A DNA stretch of 64,000 nt. It comes from Phaeosaccion multiseriatum. Lineage: Eukaryota > Ochrophyta, other classes. The notes below the pieces were generated by a model that worked only from the letters and a program-made list of their open reading frames with translations, was not told the origin of the DNA and did no database searches. The position numbers and the translations under genes are program-made. The stretch covers positions 62,001 through 126,000 of the forward strand of contig OZ218963.1 in NCBI GenBank assembly GCA_965112735.1, written 5' to 3'. This document shows positions 1 through 18,500 of this stretch, piece by piece (position 1 is the first letter of the stretch; each line of letters opens with the position of its first letter).

Positions 1-5765
<5,765 letters not shown>

Positions 5766-6412
5766 GGCGTGCGCTGCCTCGATGTCTGCTGAGGGCGCCG
5801 CGATGCTTTAGAGAGAAGGGGACTTCTGGTGCCATCCGGGCTACCAACTTGTTGATCTTCCTTCTTCTCAGGCTCTTCTCAAACTGTAAAAATTAACTCG
5901 CTTCGCTCGCACGCGATAAACTATCCTTGTCTACACCTTAAGCTATTTGCGCCCCCGCAGGGAGAGAAGAAAAGGTAGGAGTGGGGAGGGTGTGGATAGA
6001 GAGGGGAGGGTGAGAAGGGGGGGGGGAAGGGGGGTACGTCAAGCATTGGAAAAACAGGGAGGGGGCGAGCAGCAGGCGTCTCGAGCAACACATGAGCGAC
6101 TGCCTTTCCACGGCTAGGAGGAGTGGTGGATATCGATGCTTGATGGTGGATTTGAGGATTTGTGCTGGTAGAGAGAGGGGCGGCATGCTGGGAGGAGGAG
6201 AAGGGGTGGTGTTGTGGGAGGAGGGGAGTAGAGGGTGTGTGGGGAGGGGGGTGGGGCGCGGGAGTGGGGGGCACGTATCCAAGACCATAGAATCAGGACC
6301 ATACGGGAGGGGAGGTCTCTCGTGTGGGCCCGGAAGCCCGTGTTTCCCCCCCCTTCATCCCCCCTGCCTTTGCTTCTTGTGCCTCTCCTTTTATACACCT
6401 ACAAGTGAGAGT
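5766..6412. promoter_or_regulatory. Divergent intergenic region between XPG and the ankyrin gene
   Basis: This 647-base gap separates two start codons that point away from each other, so it should hold both promoters. A TATA-like TTTTATACAC lies at about 6390-6399, just upstream of the ATG at 6413. An A/T-rich stretch with AAAAATTAA lies at 5887-5895. G-rich tracts fill 5980-6030 and 6180-6270. No conserved coding region was seen. Confidence 0.4.
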
Positions 6413-8592
6413 ATGGAGAGAGCGGCCGACTGGAAGGCGGGTCTCACTCAGGCTCAGGAGCACGGGAAGCGAAGATGCCTGAGCAGTAGTAGCACCAACA
6501 GCACCAGTAGCAGCAGCAGTGGAGGCATGGCTCTTGCAAGCGACACTGTCAGAGGCTCCAGTGGCACTGGGAGGTTTGTGGACTCTTTGCCAGACGACCC
6601 TCTGGCGGTCTTACTAATGTTTGTGGACTCTGTTCCAGATATCTCCAAAGTCACAAGCCTCATCAGCAGGGCCAACGCAGTGGGGCCGGAGCGAAAGAGA
6701 GTGTGGCACCTTTTGGGAAGGTACAGTAGTAGGCGTATTACATACGGAAGAAAATGGGTACTGACTAGTGAAGCTGCCCCCTCTCTTGCCGGCTTGCCCC
6801 ATCCGCCCATCAATGTTTCAGGCACTTGCAACTTGATATGCCTGCGAGGACAGAGAGGACCACACGTGGAAACGCAAACAGCAAGAGGGCTTTGTTCCAA
6901 AAGTGGGCCTCCTCGACCAGGATGATGCTGTGAGTCAGGGAGGGACAACTGAATGTGGGCAAGGGAGGAAAGTCTAATAAAAGAAAGGAGGGAAGGGAGG
7001 GAAGGAGAGACAGCGAGGGAGAAGGAGGAAGAGGGAAAGCGGCGTCCTTCCAAGGATTATCCATCATTGCCGCTGCTAACGGCTGGAGTGTCTGCAACGG
7101 TACACCATGGTGCTCAACCACCGTTAACCATCCCAGCAACTCCCTGTGCTGCTGACATACTCTCTTCTCTTCTCCCTCTCGTGTCCCGCACCCACGCACG
7201 CACCCACCCACCCTCAGCTTGTCTCGCGAGTCGACTCTCGGCGCAGCTTACAACGACATCTTCCGGCGGCCTGGGGGGGGGGACTCCGTGCGGGCAGTGC
7301 GGCGCCTGCTGCACAAGCGGTGGGGGGCAGCGGTGGGCACGGACGGTGTCAGGACCGTGGGGCTCAGTGGTGTTAGGAGCCTGTACTGGATGGACGTGAA
7401 TCACAAGTCCACAATCTACGAAGGGAACACCATCCTCAACCTCGCATGTAAGTCTGTGGACAACTCGAAGACAAACTGTCCGAGTCCCCGTCTGAGGACT
7501 AAAGGATAGAACCCTTGCCTTGCCTCAAGCCCTCAAAGTCTCCGTAAGTTGCTTCCGTCCGGTGCCATCCGTCAGGGAGCGAGGGCTTGACGTATTATCA
7601 CGTGTTGTGGCTCAGTCACCTCACGCCCCCCACCCCACTCTCCCATTCTTATTAGGTGATTCCTATTAAGTCAATATATTTACCCCCACACTCACTCGCC
7701 TCTCACCTCTCACCTCTCACCTCAACCCCCTTTCCGGTCCCCTCCTCCCTCCCTCCCTCCCTCTCGCCCTTTACTGCCTTACTGCGAAGGCCGCTGCGGG
7801 TGCCGCAAAGTAGTGCTGTTCCTGTTGGACACGCTGGGGGCGGACATTTCGCTCCCGGACGATGGCGGTTTCACCCCAGCCATGAATGCGGCTTGGAGAG
7901 GCGACAAAGCGCTGCTCAAGTTGCTGTTGGAGAGGGGAGCAGACCCCACCGCCACGGGGCACTCAAGGGTGAGTGAGTGGGTGAGTGAGCGGGTGAGTCA
8001 GTCAATGCGTGAGTATCTTGAGTGAGGGAAGGAGGGAAGGAGGGATAGAGAGTGAGTGAGTGAGTGAGTGAGTGAGTGAGGGAGGGAGGGAGGGAGGGAG
8101 GGAGGGAGAGGGATGAGGCGGGCGAGGAAGCGCGGGTGTGTGTATGTGTACGTGTACCGGGTGTGAAGCGCGAACAAAAGTGCCCCCACTGCCGCCGCCT
8201 CTCTGCCTCACCGCCCTCCCTCCCTTGTTCCTGCCCTCTTCGTGGCCTTGGTCTGGACCCCTCACACTCACCCCCGCCTCCCTCTCCCCTCGCTCTCTCG
8301 CTGCCCTCATCGCTGCCCTCATCAGGTGGGGCGGCACAAAGGTGTGCATAGTGTGGTGGGGTGGGCGAGGCTCAGGGGACACGGGCCTTGTGCAGACCTC
8401 GCACAGCGCTACGCAGAGCGGTTCGTGGCTCTGTCGGCACCGGCAGTTGGTGGTACGGCAGCTGGTAGGGCAGTTGGTGGTACAGCGAGCGACAGCCAGG
8501 GCGCCAGTGCTTGTGCGGCAGAGCCTCAAGCTGAGGCCCGTGTGGCGCGATTGGAGGCTGCGGAGCAGAAGACCCACGCCCCTCGGGGATGA
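6413..8592 (+). CDS. Ankyrin-repeat protein with F-box-like N-terminus
   Basis: Exons 6413-6720, 7218-7447, 7790-7968 and 8326-8592 join in phase and give 327 residues. Exon 1 has a Ser-rich start and then SLPDDPLAVLLMFVDS, which has the Leu-Pro-Asp pattern of an F-box-like helix (weak). Exons 2-3 give ankyrin repeats: GNTILNLAC...VVLFLLDTLGAD and GFTPAMNAAWRGDKALLKLLLERGAD. Exon 4 adds HGPCADLAQRYAERF and then an Ala/Gly-rich tail containing two AVGGTA-type translations of the dispersed GTTGGTG motif. Ankyrin repeats bind protein partners; with an F-box they would suit a substrate adaptor of an SCF ubiquitin ligase, but that is inference. The intron after exon 3 begins with a GTGAGTGAG array. 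Confidence 0.75.
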
Positions 8593-8909
8593 ATGCGGCG
8601 CTATCGTACATTCGCTACATGAGAGGACAGGAGACCGACGCGATGCTGCAGCAGTCTCAACCGAGCGGGGAGGGATGGCAGCGGATGGATATGGCTCTCG
8701 CCAATGTCATCAGTCATTTACAAGTTTATGAATGTACGGTGCGTTCCGATATCGCACAAGACCGACTGCCAAGGCTCAAAACTGAGCCTCCCTACCTCCC
8801 TACCTCCCTTCCTCTCTCTCTGGACTCTCCGCAGAATAGCTATCCATGATCTCTCGTGTCCTGCTATACTGTGAGTCAAGCCAACTGTGATTCTCAATCT
8901 CACATCTCT
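8593..8909. other. Convergent 3' intergenic gap
   Basis: The gap separates the stop codons of the ankyrin gene (8592) and the glycosyltransferase gene (8910). It probably holds the two 3' UTRs. Short frames are open here but none shows a recognisable motif. Confidence 0.5.
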
Positions 8910-11900
8910 CTAGACGTCGAACGCGTCTTTGTCCTTCCAGCTCGCCTCTACCCTGTGGTCGAGCGGCAGGCTGTGCAGCCGCCCCCCCCCCGCCCCAAGC
9001 CACCACAGCTCTGCCCCTCCGTCTGCTGCCATCTTCTGCGGCGCTCGTAGCTCCAGCGACGCGAGCACTGTATCACCAACTGCTGTATCTGGTGGCTGCT
9101 TCAGCGCGGCGGGGATGCCCCCCTTCCCCTTGCCCCCGCTGGCAAAGGAGCACCAGAGACACTCGCGCTGGGGCTGCAGCTGGCCCTGTATCACCACCTC
9201 GCTCACTCGGAAGGTGCACAGCTGCCCGGTGGCCGCCTCGAGCTGCGTGACGTAGAGTGCGTGCCTGTGCTTGAGACGGGTGCGCTTGCGTGCCTTACGG
9301 CTCAGTACGAGGTTGCACCAGAAGGGCCTGAGCACGTGTCCCCCAGTGCCCTCCTCGCCCGGCCCTCCCAGCTTCACCGCGGCCGCTGCCCCCGTCTGGC
9401 CAGTGCTCTCCTGCTTGGCCTCTCCCGCCTCGAACTCTGCCCTGCTGTAGCCCGCATAGGCGCACAATGGGCCCAGGGGGTGCTGTGGCGTCAACGTGTT
9501 GAGGTGTGTCAGGGGTGCGTGGGTGAGTGAGTGTCAGGACAGTGAGTGTCAGGACAGTGAGTGTCAGGACAGTGAGTGTCAGGACAGTGAGTGTCAGGAC
9601 AGTGAGTGTCAGGACAGTGAGTGTCAGGACAGTGAGTGTCAGGACAGTGAGTGTCAGGACAGTGAGTGTCAGGACAGTGAGTGTCAGGACAGTCAGGGAT
9701 GGGGTTGAACTTGAGGGATTAAAAAAGACGACAGTCGCTTGCGAGGTACAGTAGGAGTAGCTTTCAGGTTCCCGCCCCCGGCCCTCCCTCCCTCTCCCCT
9801 CCCTTCACCGCCCGCTGATGCTTCTCTTTCCACCCACCTGATATAGAACCAGGTTGCCCCCCTTTCCCTCCGCCTCCCCCGCTGTCCGAAAGAGGAAGTT
9901 GCGCGAGCCGAGCCAATCTCCGCCCCTCATGGAGTTCTCCCCCCTGAGAAGGTCCTGACACCTCGCCCCTCCCTGCCCTTCCTGTCCTCCCTGCCACCAC
10001 ACCATGCGCTGGAGGGGCCCCGGGGTCTCGCTCCGTGGGCTGGCGCCTGCGTGGATCGCCAACCGTCCATCCGGCCTGAGCACAGCAAAGAGGCAAGCCA
10101 CGCCATCTGTGAACCGGAGCATCTCCCCGGACTTCCACAGCACCTGGCCACCGCCCACTCTGGCGCTGCATGCCTGCTCCTCCCAAAAGTCCCCCCATCC
10201 ACTGCCATCCTCCCCGTAGCTGTGCACCACTAGATTACCATCTCCCTGCAGCCCCACTACCACACTGCGCTCTCCCTCCACCCCCTCCTCCTCCTGCTGC
10301 TGCTGCTGCTGCTGCTGGTGTTGGTCCCCGCCCGCCCCCTCTGCAGATGTCTGCCTTGCTGCCAATCGCTTCGCCTCTGCCGCCGCCGCCGCCGCCGCCT
10401 GCAGATCTTCCTCCGTGGGCACTCTCCACAGCTCCACCGCCTCCGGATCCCTCGGGCCGAGGCCGCGTTTCACCGCAAGCCCGTCTCGAGTGGTCTCCAT
10501 GAACAGCATCGGGCCACCCTCACCACCACCACCAACAGCCACATCAATGGACACGGGAGTGGACAATGGAGGGTACAGTGTGAGTGGCACGCGGTCCCAT
10601 GTGAGGGATGCCTCGTGCATGGCCACCCACTGCCCTTGTTGCAGGAAGGAGAGCACGGGGATGAAGTCGTAGTGCACGCCTGGCATGGAGTTTCCCGCAC
10701 ACTTGCGCAGCCAAGAGCCCTTGTTGAAGTGCTGCACAAAGCTCGTCCACCCCTCCAGGGAGGCCTTTGACTGCAGCTCGTAGAAGGCCTGGCCGCGAGA
10801 GTGGGCAGAGGAGAAGGCGGGGATGCCCAACACTTTCACCTGCACCGGGGAAAAGGGTTGGGTGTTCGCCAGCGCAACATCTGTGAACACGCCCGGCCCG
10901 GTCTTGAGGATGGTCTCGATGTGGTGACACGCGCCCTTTCGCCGGCTGTGAATCTCTCTGTACACATCGGTGGTGTCCTTGATGTTGTCGGCCACGCTCT
11001 CCACCACCTTCCACAGCACGTCGTTGCGGGGGCGCGACGCGAAGGCGTGCAGAGAGAGCGACTTGGGCCTTGCGTAAGCCCACTCCAGAGACTTTGCCTC
11101 GGACTCAAAGTCGCTCTCCAGCCCCACCACGAAGGCATCGGAGGGCGTGTACATACCCCACACAGGCTCCAGCGGCAGCGTGTCCAGGTCCGCATACACC
11201 CCGCCCAAGTGGTACATGAACAGGTAGCGCGCAAAGTCCGCCAGCTCTCCTCCGTTGGCCACGGCGCCAACCACCCCCTCGAATTGGGGGTAGTGCTCCC
11301 CAATGAAGGCAAGGATGCGCTCGTCGTCCAGGAAGGCGTACTCGTGGCACGGGTGCATGGTCATCCACGCCATGGGCCCTCGCAGCGCCTCGAAGCTGTA
11401 GCCGCTCACCAGGCCCGTCTTGCCGCTCTGCAGGATGCGGGGAGGGATGGCGTACTCCGCCAGCCGCCGCCTTTCCTCCTCCGAGCATTGCCCCTCCTGC
11501 AGGCTCCTCGCCAGGCCTTCCATCGTCAGCGCTTGCCCTCGCTCCTGCCCGTCAACCATCGCCACAGCGACGCTCTCCTCCCCCTTGCTCGCTGCTCTGG
11601 GCACGCCGCCCAACCCCCTGTTCACGACCCGCCACGTGCTGTCGTCGAAGCACGAGTTAAATGTGTCCCTTCCCTTGGGCAGCGGGCAGCATGTCAGTGC
11701 CGCAGGAAAGGCATCAATGTAGCGAGCCGGCGGGGTGTGGCTGAGGTCCCTGCTGGGCCTCGGCACGTTGACAAACACGTCGGCCTCGTATGCCACCACA
11801 GAGGAGGGCACCACCACGACTCTGCCCCTCCCAATGTCCCACAAGTCCCTGGCGAGCAGCTCGCACTCCGAAGCCGCGCACTCCACCCCATCCCTCGCCG

Positions 11901-13398
11901 CCCGCAGCCGCAGGGATTCTTGCTGGAACACGTCGGCGTCAATGCTCACCATGCCGTTCCAGCACGAGAACACTTGGAACGGACGGCCCTCTCGCAGCGC
12001 CCGAGCCGAGTCCGCGTGACGGAGGTACGGGGGCTCGTTTGTGAACTTGTGCCCCTCCACGTCCATCCCCACCCAAATGTCATACAGGCGGAAGCCTGCA
12101 CAGCTTTCTCCTTGCGGGCAGTCGGGGTCCTTCCCGATCCAGTCGGTGGAGCAGGCCATGTCGGCCCCGTGCGGGTGCGGGAGCCGGGTTTGGTGCAGCA
12201 GGGGCAGCACGTCCTCTGCACAGAAGAACACGTCGTTGAGGAACAGCACCTGTTGTTGTGGAGACATGCAAAGTAAGCCAGTGAAAGGCTCCTTTAGTGT
12301 CTCTGTCTTTGGTGGCCGGGTAGAGAGACAAGAGTTCATTATCGTCCAGCAGAGCAGAGGAGACGCATGGATCGATCAGCAGGCTCACTAGTCACTTGGT
12401 CATACCTGGTCGTACTGCTGGCTCGACTGGTACAGAGGCAGTAGGGCCTTGTTGCGCATCGCGGCGAGGAAGGGGATGCGGTCCTCCCCAGGCTGCCGGA
12501 CCACAGCAGTGGAGAGCACCACATGCGGTACGTTCATGGCTTGGAGCTGTCTCTCCAAGTGCCGCAGGAGGACGGCCGTATCGTCCGTGCTGCCGCTCTC
12601 GTACACAGACACAAAAACGTTCCCGCCAAGGGGCCCTTCGAGCATGAGCAGCAGCTTCATGAGCTCCCTCTGCCAGGAGGGGAACACGGCGGCGTTGTTG
12701 TGCAGGTTGGCGGCGATGAAGAACATGCCCGAGCGGTACTCGTCAAGCTCCATGTAGCGCCGGCCTCTGAGGGGCGCAAGCTCTGTCAGCGACCGCGCCA
12801 GGCCGTAGGGTGTCCGCGCTCGCGTGGGACAAACATCGCCGGCCTCCTCCTTGTTCGTGCTCGTCTTCTTCCCTGCTGCCTTGGTGGTCCTTGCTGCCTT
12901 GGCTGTCTGAGGCACGCGACTGTCCACGAAGGCGATGCACTCGAGCACCGGCATCCCCAACCCCCTGATGGGCGGGGCCACTTCACCGGCGCCAAGGCCA
13001 GGGCCAGAACTGCCCTGCCCAGTCGCACCCGCCGCAGCTTCCCCCCCTCTGCCGCCCCCGACCGAAAGGCCTGCCCCGTCCTCCCAATACCGCAGACTGT
13101 TTCCTTCCAGCACTGCGCCAGCCGCCGCGAGACTCGCTGGCGCCCTCTGGGGAGGAAGGAGGCATTTGTGGCCCTGTCTCCTGTGAAAGAAGCTGTGCCC
13201 ACCCCAGTCGTATCCATCTTGATACCCTTCGTCGCCCCTGCGCTGCCTCGTCGCCAAACACACCAACACCACCGAGAAGGCCACCGCCGCGGCTCCCACA
13301 ATTCTCAGCAGCACATTCTTCCTGCCGACCTTCCACTTCCCTGCTCGCCTCCGGGGCAGCGACGAGGAGGCGTAGGGGTTGAAGAGATTCGGCTTCAT
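8910..13398 (-). CDS. Fused CAP59-type / GT32-type glycosyltransferase with lectin-like tail
   Basis: Exons 13398-12406, 12249-9838 and 9482-8910 join in phase 0 and give 1,325 residues. The N-terminus has a short cytosolic part and one membrane segment (VLLRIVGAAAVAFSVVLVCL, about residues 30-50), so the protein is a type II Golgi/ER enzyme. The first catalytic region, about residues 215-530, resembles the CAP59/CMT1 mannosyltransferase family: YESGSTDDTAVLL, AAMRNKALLPL, VLFLNDVFF and FSCWNGMVSIDADVF. The second resembles the OCH1-like sugar transferases with DXD (GT32): ELADFARYLFMYHLGGVYAD followed by LDT, near residue 686. About residues 960-1140 carry LQGDGNLVVHS, RPDGRLAIH and GNLVLYQ, the spacing of bulb-type lectin repeats. 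A Gln run and an Ala run link the parts. Donor sugar and acceptor cannot be read. The last intron holds the 15-base tandem array 9527-9694. Confidence 0.85.
9527..9694. repeat. 15-bp tandem array, unit AGTGAGTGTCAGGAC
   Basis: Eleven nearly perfect copies of a 15-base unit lie in the last intron of the glycosyltransferase gene. The unit contains the GTGTCAGGACAG motif found elsewhere in the window. No AG is available on the minus strand across the array, so the acceptor is taken at 9484-9483. Confidence 0.95.
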
Positions 13399-14264
13399 CT
13401 TTCCTCCTAGTCTGCTTGTTCACTCATGCCTCCTTGTTCACTCATGCCTGCACCAGTGCCTCCGACCACACCGCTGACAGCGCTGCTCTCCTCAATCTCC
13501 ACATCGACGACGTGCGCTTCGTGTACCACTCACTACTCTTCTCCTTCTAATACTTCTATGTGTGCCAGGACGTTGTCAAAAAAAAAAATGATCTGAAGGA
13601 AGATACTTTGCTCACAAAATGGGAGAGCGATAAAGCTACAGGAGCGGTATCGTTCTTCTCCTTTTCTAGGCTCTTCCTGCTCTCTCCTGTCCCCTCTCCT
13701 TTTGCTGTTTTTTTTCCTTGCTTCCCTCTCGGGATCCTCTCAAAGGGGGGGGGGGGAGGGGGGGGGGGCATTGAGAATTGTTGACATACGCACGAGTTGA
13801 CTTAATCACCAACACACCAATCACCCGCGGGTGAACAAAACGTTCCCTTTTCTCCCTCCCTCGACACAGGCACTTCTGTCGGTAGCATCACAGTCACGTA
13901 AGTGTGCTACGAGTATGTGCGACGTTTAGCTTTCTCTCTCTTGCTTTGATCCTCCCTTTCCACCCTTTTTTCTGTCCCTCCGCCCTCCCTCCCTCCTTCC
14001 TTCTTTAGGCCACACTGATATGTTCTCCGTCGGTTCCACTCCTTCCCCCCTCTCTCTATCCCGCTCTCCCTCTGTCTCTCCTTCACTCTCTCTCGCTCCC
14101 TCCCTCCATTCCGGCGCCTCTCTCTCTGTCTTACAGTCGAGGGTAACTGTGCGACGTCGGGGCGAGACAGGCAGTGTATATATCCCTCGCTCCCTCCAAC
14201 AACCCGTTCCCCCTCTGTGTGCCCACTCTGCGTATTGATTCTATGGGGTACCAATCAGCTTAGG
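13399..14264. promoter_or_regulatory. Divergent intergenic region between glycosyltransferase and TRP genes
   Basis: Both neighbouring start codons (13398 minus, 14265 plus) point outward from this 866-base gap. GTATATATCCC at about 14174-14184 is a candidate TATA box for the channel gene. Homopolymer A (13580), G (13746-13769) and CT-rich stretches fill the rest. No gene was recognised. Confidence 0.4.
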
Positions 14265-15540
14265 ATGCTCAAGCGGTCTACGCTCGAAGCGAAGGGGGCG
14301 GTGGTGAGCCCGCTGGCGCAAGTGCTATCGAAAGCGCGTCAAGACCAGAGGGAAGAGGAGAGATACCGACGAGGAGACGGAGATGGGGACGGGGAGTATG
14401 CCGGTCCGATCACCCTCAGTGATGAGGTTACTCGGTGGCTTCCAGGGACTTGGCTGTTCCCAATCAGTCTGGGGGCGAGGTTCTGGGCCGTCCTGGAGGA
14501 CGGAGGGAGCACTCTGCTGCTTTTCAACACACAGGACGATTGGTTGCAGGACAAAGATCCAGCGGAGGCATATGATATTGCGCCAGATACGGATATAGAG
14601 GAGGTGCTGCATCGCGGACAGGTCAGTGAGTCTACACTTGCGGTGCTGCTGCTGTTGTTGCTGGTTGTGTCATCTCCGCAATTCTTGAGGCTTCTTTCCT
14701 TTCTTTCGCGCTCAACTCAACTAACTCACTCACTCACTCACACACTCCTCTCAACTGCATTCACTCACTCACTCACATCACATCACCTCGACTGCATTCA
14801 CTCACTCACTCACTCACACACTCCTCTCAACTGCATTCACTCACTCACTCACACACTCCTCAACTGCATTCACTCACTCACTCACACACTCCTCTCAACT
14901 GCATTCACTCACTCACTCACTCACATCACATCACCTCGACTTCCGCTCCCTCCCTCCCTCCCTCCCTCGCCCACTCTTGGCATGCTCTCTTCGGTGGACC
15001 CCTGATCTTGAGCAGGAGGCCGTGACCATCTCTGCCCGGCAAGAGGCGGCCTCCATGACCTTCGCTCCAAGCACACCCTCCACCGCTCTGGACTGGGCAC
15101 ACGCCATGCGCAGGGCTGTCTTGCTGGGCCTCGAGCAGGGGCAGCAGTTTGCCCTGCAGCAGGGGCGGGTGGGGGAGGGAGGAAGGGGGTCGGCCCCACT
15201 CGCCAGCGAGGCAGAGACCAAGGAGGGGGAGGGAGGGGCAGAGGGTACAGTCGGAGCAGGGCGAGCAGGAGTAGCAGGAAGAAAACAAGACTTGGAGGAG
15301 GACGAGGAGGACGAGGACGACGAGGAGGAGGAGGAGGGTGCTTGGAGGAAACACCACCTGCACCATAAGCGCGCCAGGACTGGGGGTGCGGGTGGATGGG
15401 CGAGGTCGTTGCTGTGCGAGGCCAAGTCCCTGGCTGCTTTACTGACCCGTCACAAGGGCCCCTGCGGAGAGTGCCACTGCTCAATGTGTAAAGACGACTC
15501 CGGCCTCACAGGTGAGTCAGTTGGATAGGTAAATAAATAA

Positions 15541-15589
<49 letters not shown>

Positions 15590-18500
15590 GATGACGGCAC
15601 CCTGTCTATGGCACCCTAACCCCACCCTTTCGAGTCTTGCCACCACTCTCCCTCTCCGTCACTAACACTCGCGCCCACACCGCACCCCACGGTCAGAGCG
15701 CGGGGGTGCCATCGGGCCTGGCAAGCTTAAACGCGCTCTGTCTCGGCGCTCCTCGGGGCGGCGCCTCATCCCGGAGCGGCTCATGTTCCTCGCAAGGAAG
15801 CGCTCCTCCAGGCGGAGTGACGGTAGCGGCAGCAGTACTCACTTGGGTGGCAGCAGCAGCAACACCGTGCTGGGCGAGGAGGAGATGGCGCAAATGACTC
15901 GTGTGGAGGCTAATTGGGCCTTCCTCACCAACAAGTACATTGGGGTCAAGCTCGCCAGAGAGGGCAGCGTGGAGGCCGTCAGCACCTTTCTCCGGAGAAG
16001 GCCCGGCTACCCTGGTACGTGAGAGTGTGTAGGGCTGTTGCTGCCTCGATTGGTTGTTGGATTGAGTGCCAATCTCCGCTTGCTGGCCCCTAGTTGTCAG
16101 TTTCAGTTGGGGTGCTTTTCAGCGCGGCTGCACTGAGCACAGAAGCTTCCTGATATGGACCCCCATTTATGCCCATTTATGGGTTTTCTTTTTCTAAGGT
16201 CACATCAACTGAAAACTGAAAAATGCTGGAAATCTGCAAATCACACATAAAACATGGATACACACACACACACACACACACTCACTCACAGACGCGATGA
16301 ACATGTTCCGAGCGGCGGTGCGTTACAAGCACTTCGCTCTCGTGGAGTGGTTCCTCGACTCCTTCGGGGCCGACGTCAACACTCGCAACAGCATGGGCAT
16401 GCCCATGGTCTGGTTCGCCGCCATGTTCAACCAGGTAAGGTGGGGTAAGTAAGGTTAGGTAAGGTTAGGAAGGTTAGGTTATAGGTAAGGTGCGGTGTGT
16501 GGGCTGATTGTGGTGTGCTTTGCAACGGACCGCTCGTCAGAAAGTCAGGAAGTCAGAAAGTCAGGAAGTCAGGAAGTCAGAAAGTCAGGAAGTCAGAAAG
16601 TCAGGAAGTCAGGAAGTCAGGAAGGAGGATGTGGTGCGTCTGGGCCCTCCCTCTGAGGTCTCTTTTGCTCTCATTACTTGTGCGGCGTGAGGTGGACGAT
16701 GGTGAGGCTATCTGACGCATGGTCTTGTCATCTTCTCTTTAATGGGTACCATTCCAACTATCTCGATGCCCACTTCCTTCACTGAGTGAATCAAACAATC
16801 CATTGACTTACTCCCAACCACCGCAGGGCGACAACCAAGCGGGCGCGCGAATGGTTGAGCTGTTACTGTCTAGAGGCGCGGACATCACTCAGACCAACCG
16901 GTACGGCCAGACCGTGCTCTTCCTGCTTGTGATAGGGCCGTCCGCCAAGGCCTTACCGCAGATCAAGGCTCTCATGTTGCAGGAGCCAGGCCTGTCTCTC
17001 AAGCACCGCGATAAGTTCGGCGTCACTTGCCTGCACTACGCCGTGCTCTTCGGACACCTCGCGACGTGAGTACCGAGTGCCGAGAGCCGAGTGCCGAGTG
17101 GCGAGTGGCGAGTGCGCATGGGTATCTGGAAAGGCAGCACCCCAACTTCTTCTCTTGGCTGTGCTTTTGCAGAAGGGCAGAGCTCAGTGTTTCTGCGCGC
17201 GTGTGTGCGTGCGTGTCCTCTGCTCTGTCTGTTGCTCTGTGTGCGGACACGCTATGCCCGCACTACCTCCAACAACCCGTCTGCTGCCATCTCATGCCGT
17301 CCGCTACCATCTCTGTCTACAGGGTGAAGTGGATCGTGCATCAGACGCACTTCTACTGCGCTGCAGGGGACTGGGACGCCATCCTGCACGAGCACAGCAG
17401 GAACAGCGTGCTGCTCAACGAGGAGCACTACGGTGCCATCCGGGCATGGAAAGCAAGGTCAGGGGATGGCAGTGGATGGCAGTGGGCGGGTGAGGGGTCA
17501 GGAGTGAGACTGGCGAACGAGACGCATATGAATCAAACTGAAACTCGCACCCCCCCTACTCCACCCACTGCTATGCCCCCAGGAAGCTGGGCCGGATGAG
17601 CAAGTACCTTCGGACGCTGACGCCCTTGGGGGTGAGCATCGTGCACAACCATGAGCACATCACGCGCTGGCTCATCGGCTTCTCGCAGTTCGAGGGAGAC
17701 GACAAGGAGTGCCAGAAGACGCGCAGGTGAGTCAGTGAGCAAGTCAGTGAGTGAGTAAGTCAGTGAGTGAGTAAGTCAGTGAGCAAGTCAGTGAGTGAGT
17801 AAGTCAGTGAGCAAGTCAGTAAGTGAGTAAGTGAGTGATGTGAGTGAGTGACTGAGTGAGTGAGTGAGTCAGTGGGTGAGTGAGTCAGTGGGTGAGTCTC
17901 TAAGTGAGTGAGTCAGTGAGCGAGTCTCACTCCGTGAGTGAGTCAGTGAGGGTGAGTCAGTGAGCAAGTCAGTGAGTGAGTAAGTGAGTGAGTCAGTGAC
18001 TGAGTGACTGAGCGAGTGAGTCAGTGGGTGAGTCTCTAAGTGAGTGAGTCAGTGAGAGGGAGGCAATGGCAAGACGTCATCACACTCACGTCATTTAGAC
18101 TTGATGTCAGTTTCACATGCGTTGGAGATTGTTTGTCGATCCACCAATGATTGCCAAGCACATGCACCAGACGTGGAGGTTATGGTAGTCCCATCCACTG
18201 CCATAATCGAGGGCTACCCATCTGCTGCCATCACTCACGGGCTGCCCCAGAAGAAGCGCGCATTGTCTCGCCCTTCGTCGCTCGCCAGGCCGGCCCTCCA
18301 CTGCCCTCCGAATCTCTCGTCCACACCCCCTTTCCCTGACTTTTCCCTCCTGACACCAGACACTGCCCGTCCCTACCCCCCGAATAATGCCATCCGCTGC
18401 CATCCCCCCCCCCGTCTTATGACAGACGCATGCTGTTCCAGCGTGATAATCAGGACCTGCTCCTCCTCACGAGCACCTATCCAGAGATGTTGCCACTCGT

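Noticed and set aside
8589-8849. Small plus-strand frame overlapping the stop of the ankyrin gene
   Set aside because: It has no motif, no splice support and lies in the convergent 3' gap.
10801-12276. Long plus-strand reading frame of 491 codons
   Set aside because: It is antisense to the GT32/CAP59 exon, has no domain-like pattern, and the minus strand explains this DNA fully.
16435-16495. Telomere-like GGTTAGG units
   Set aside because: They are irregular, only a few units long, and begin at a donor site inside a gene, so they fit the donor-like repeat pattern instead.
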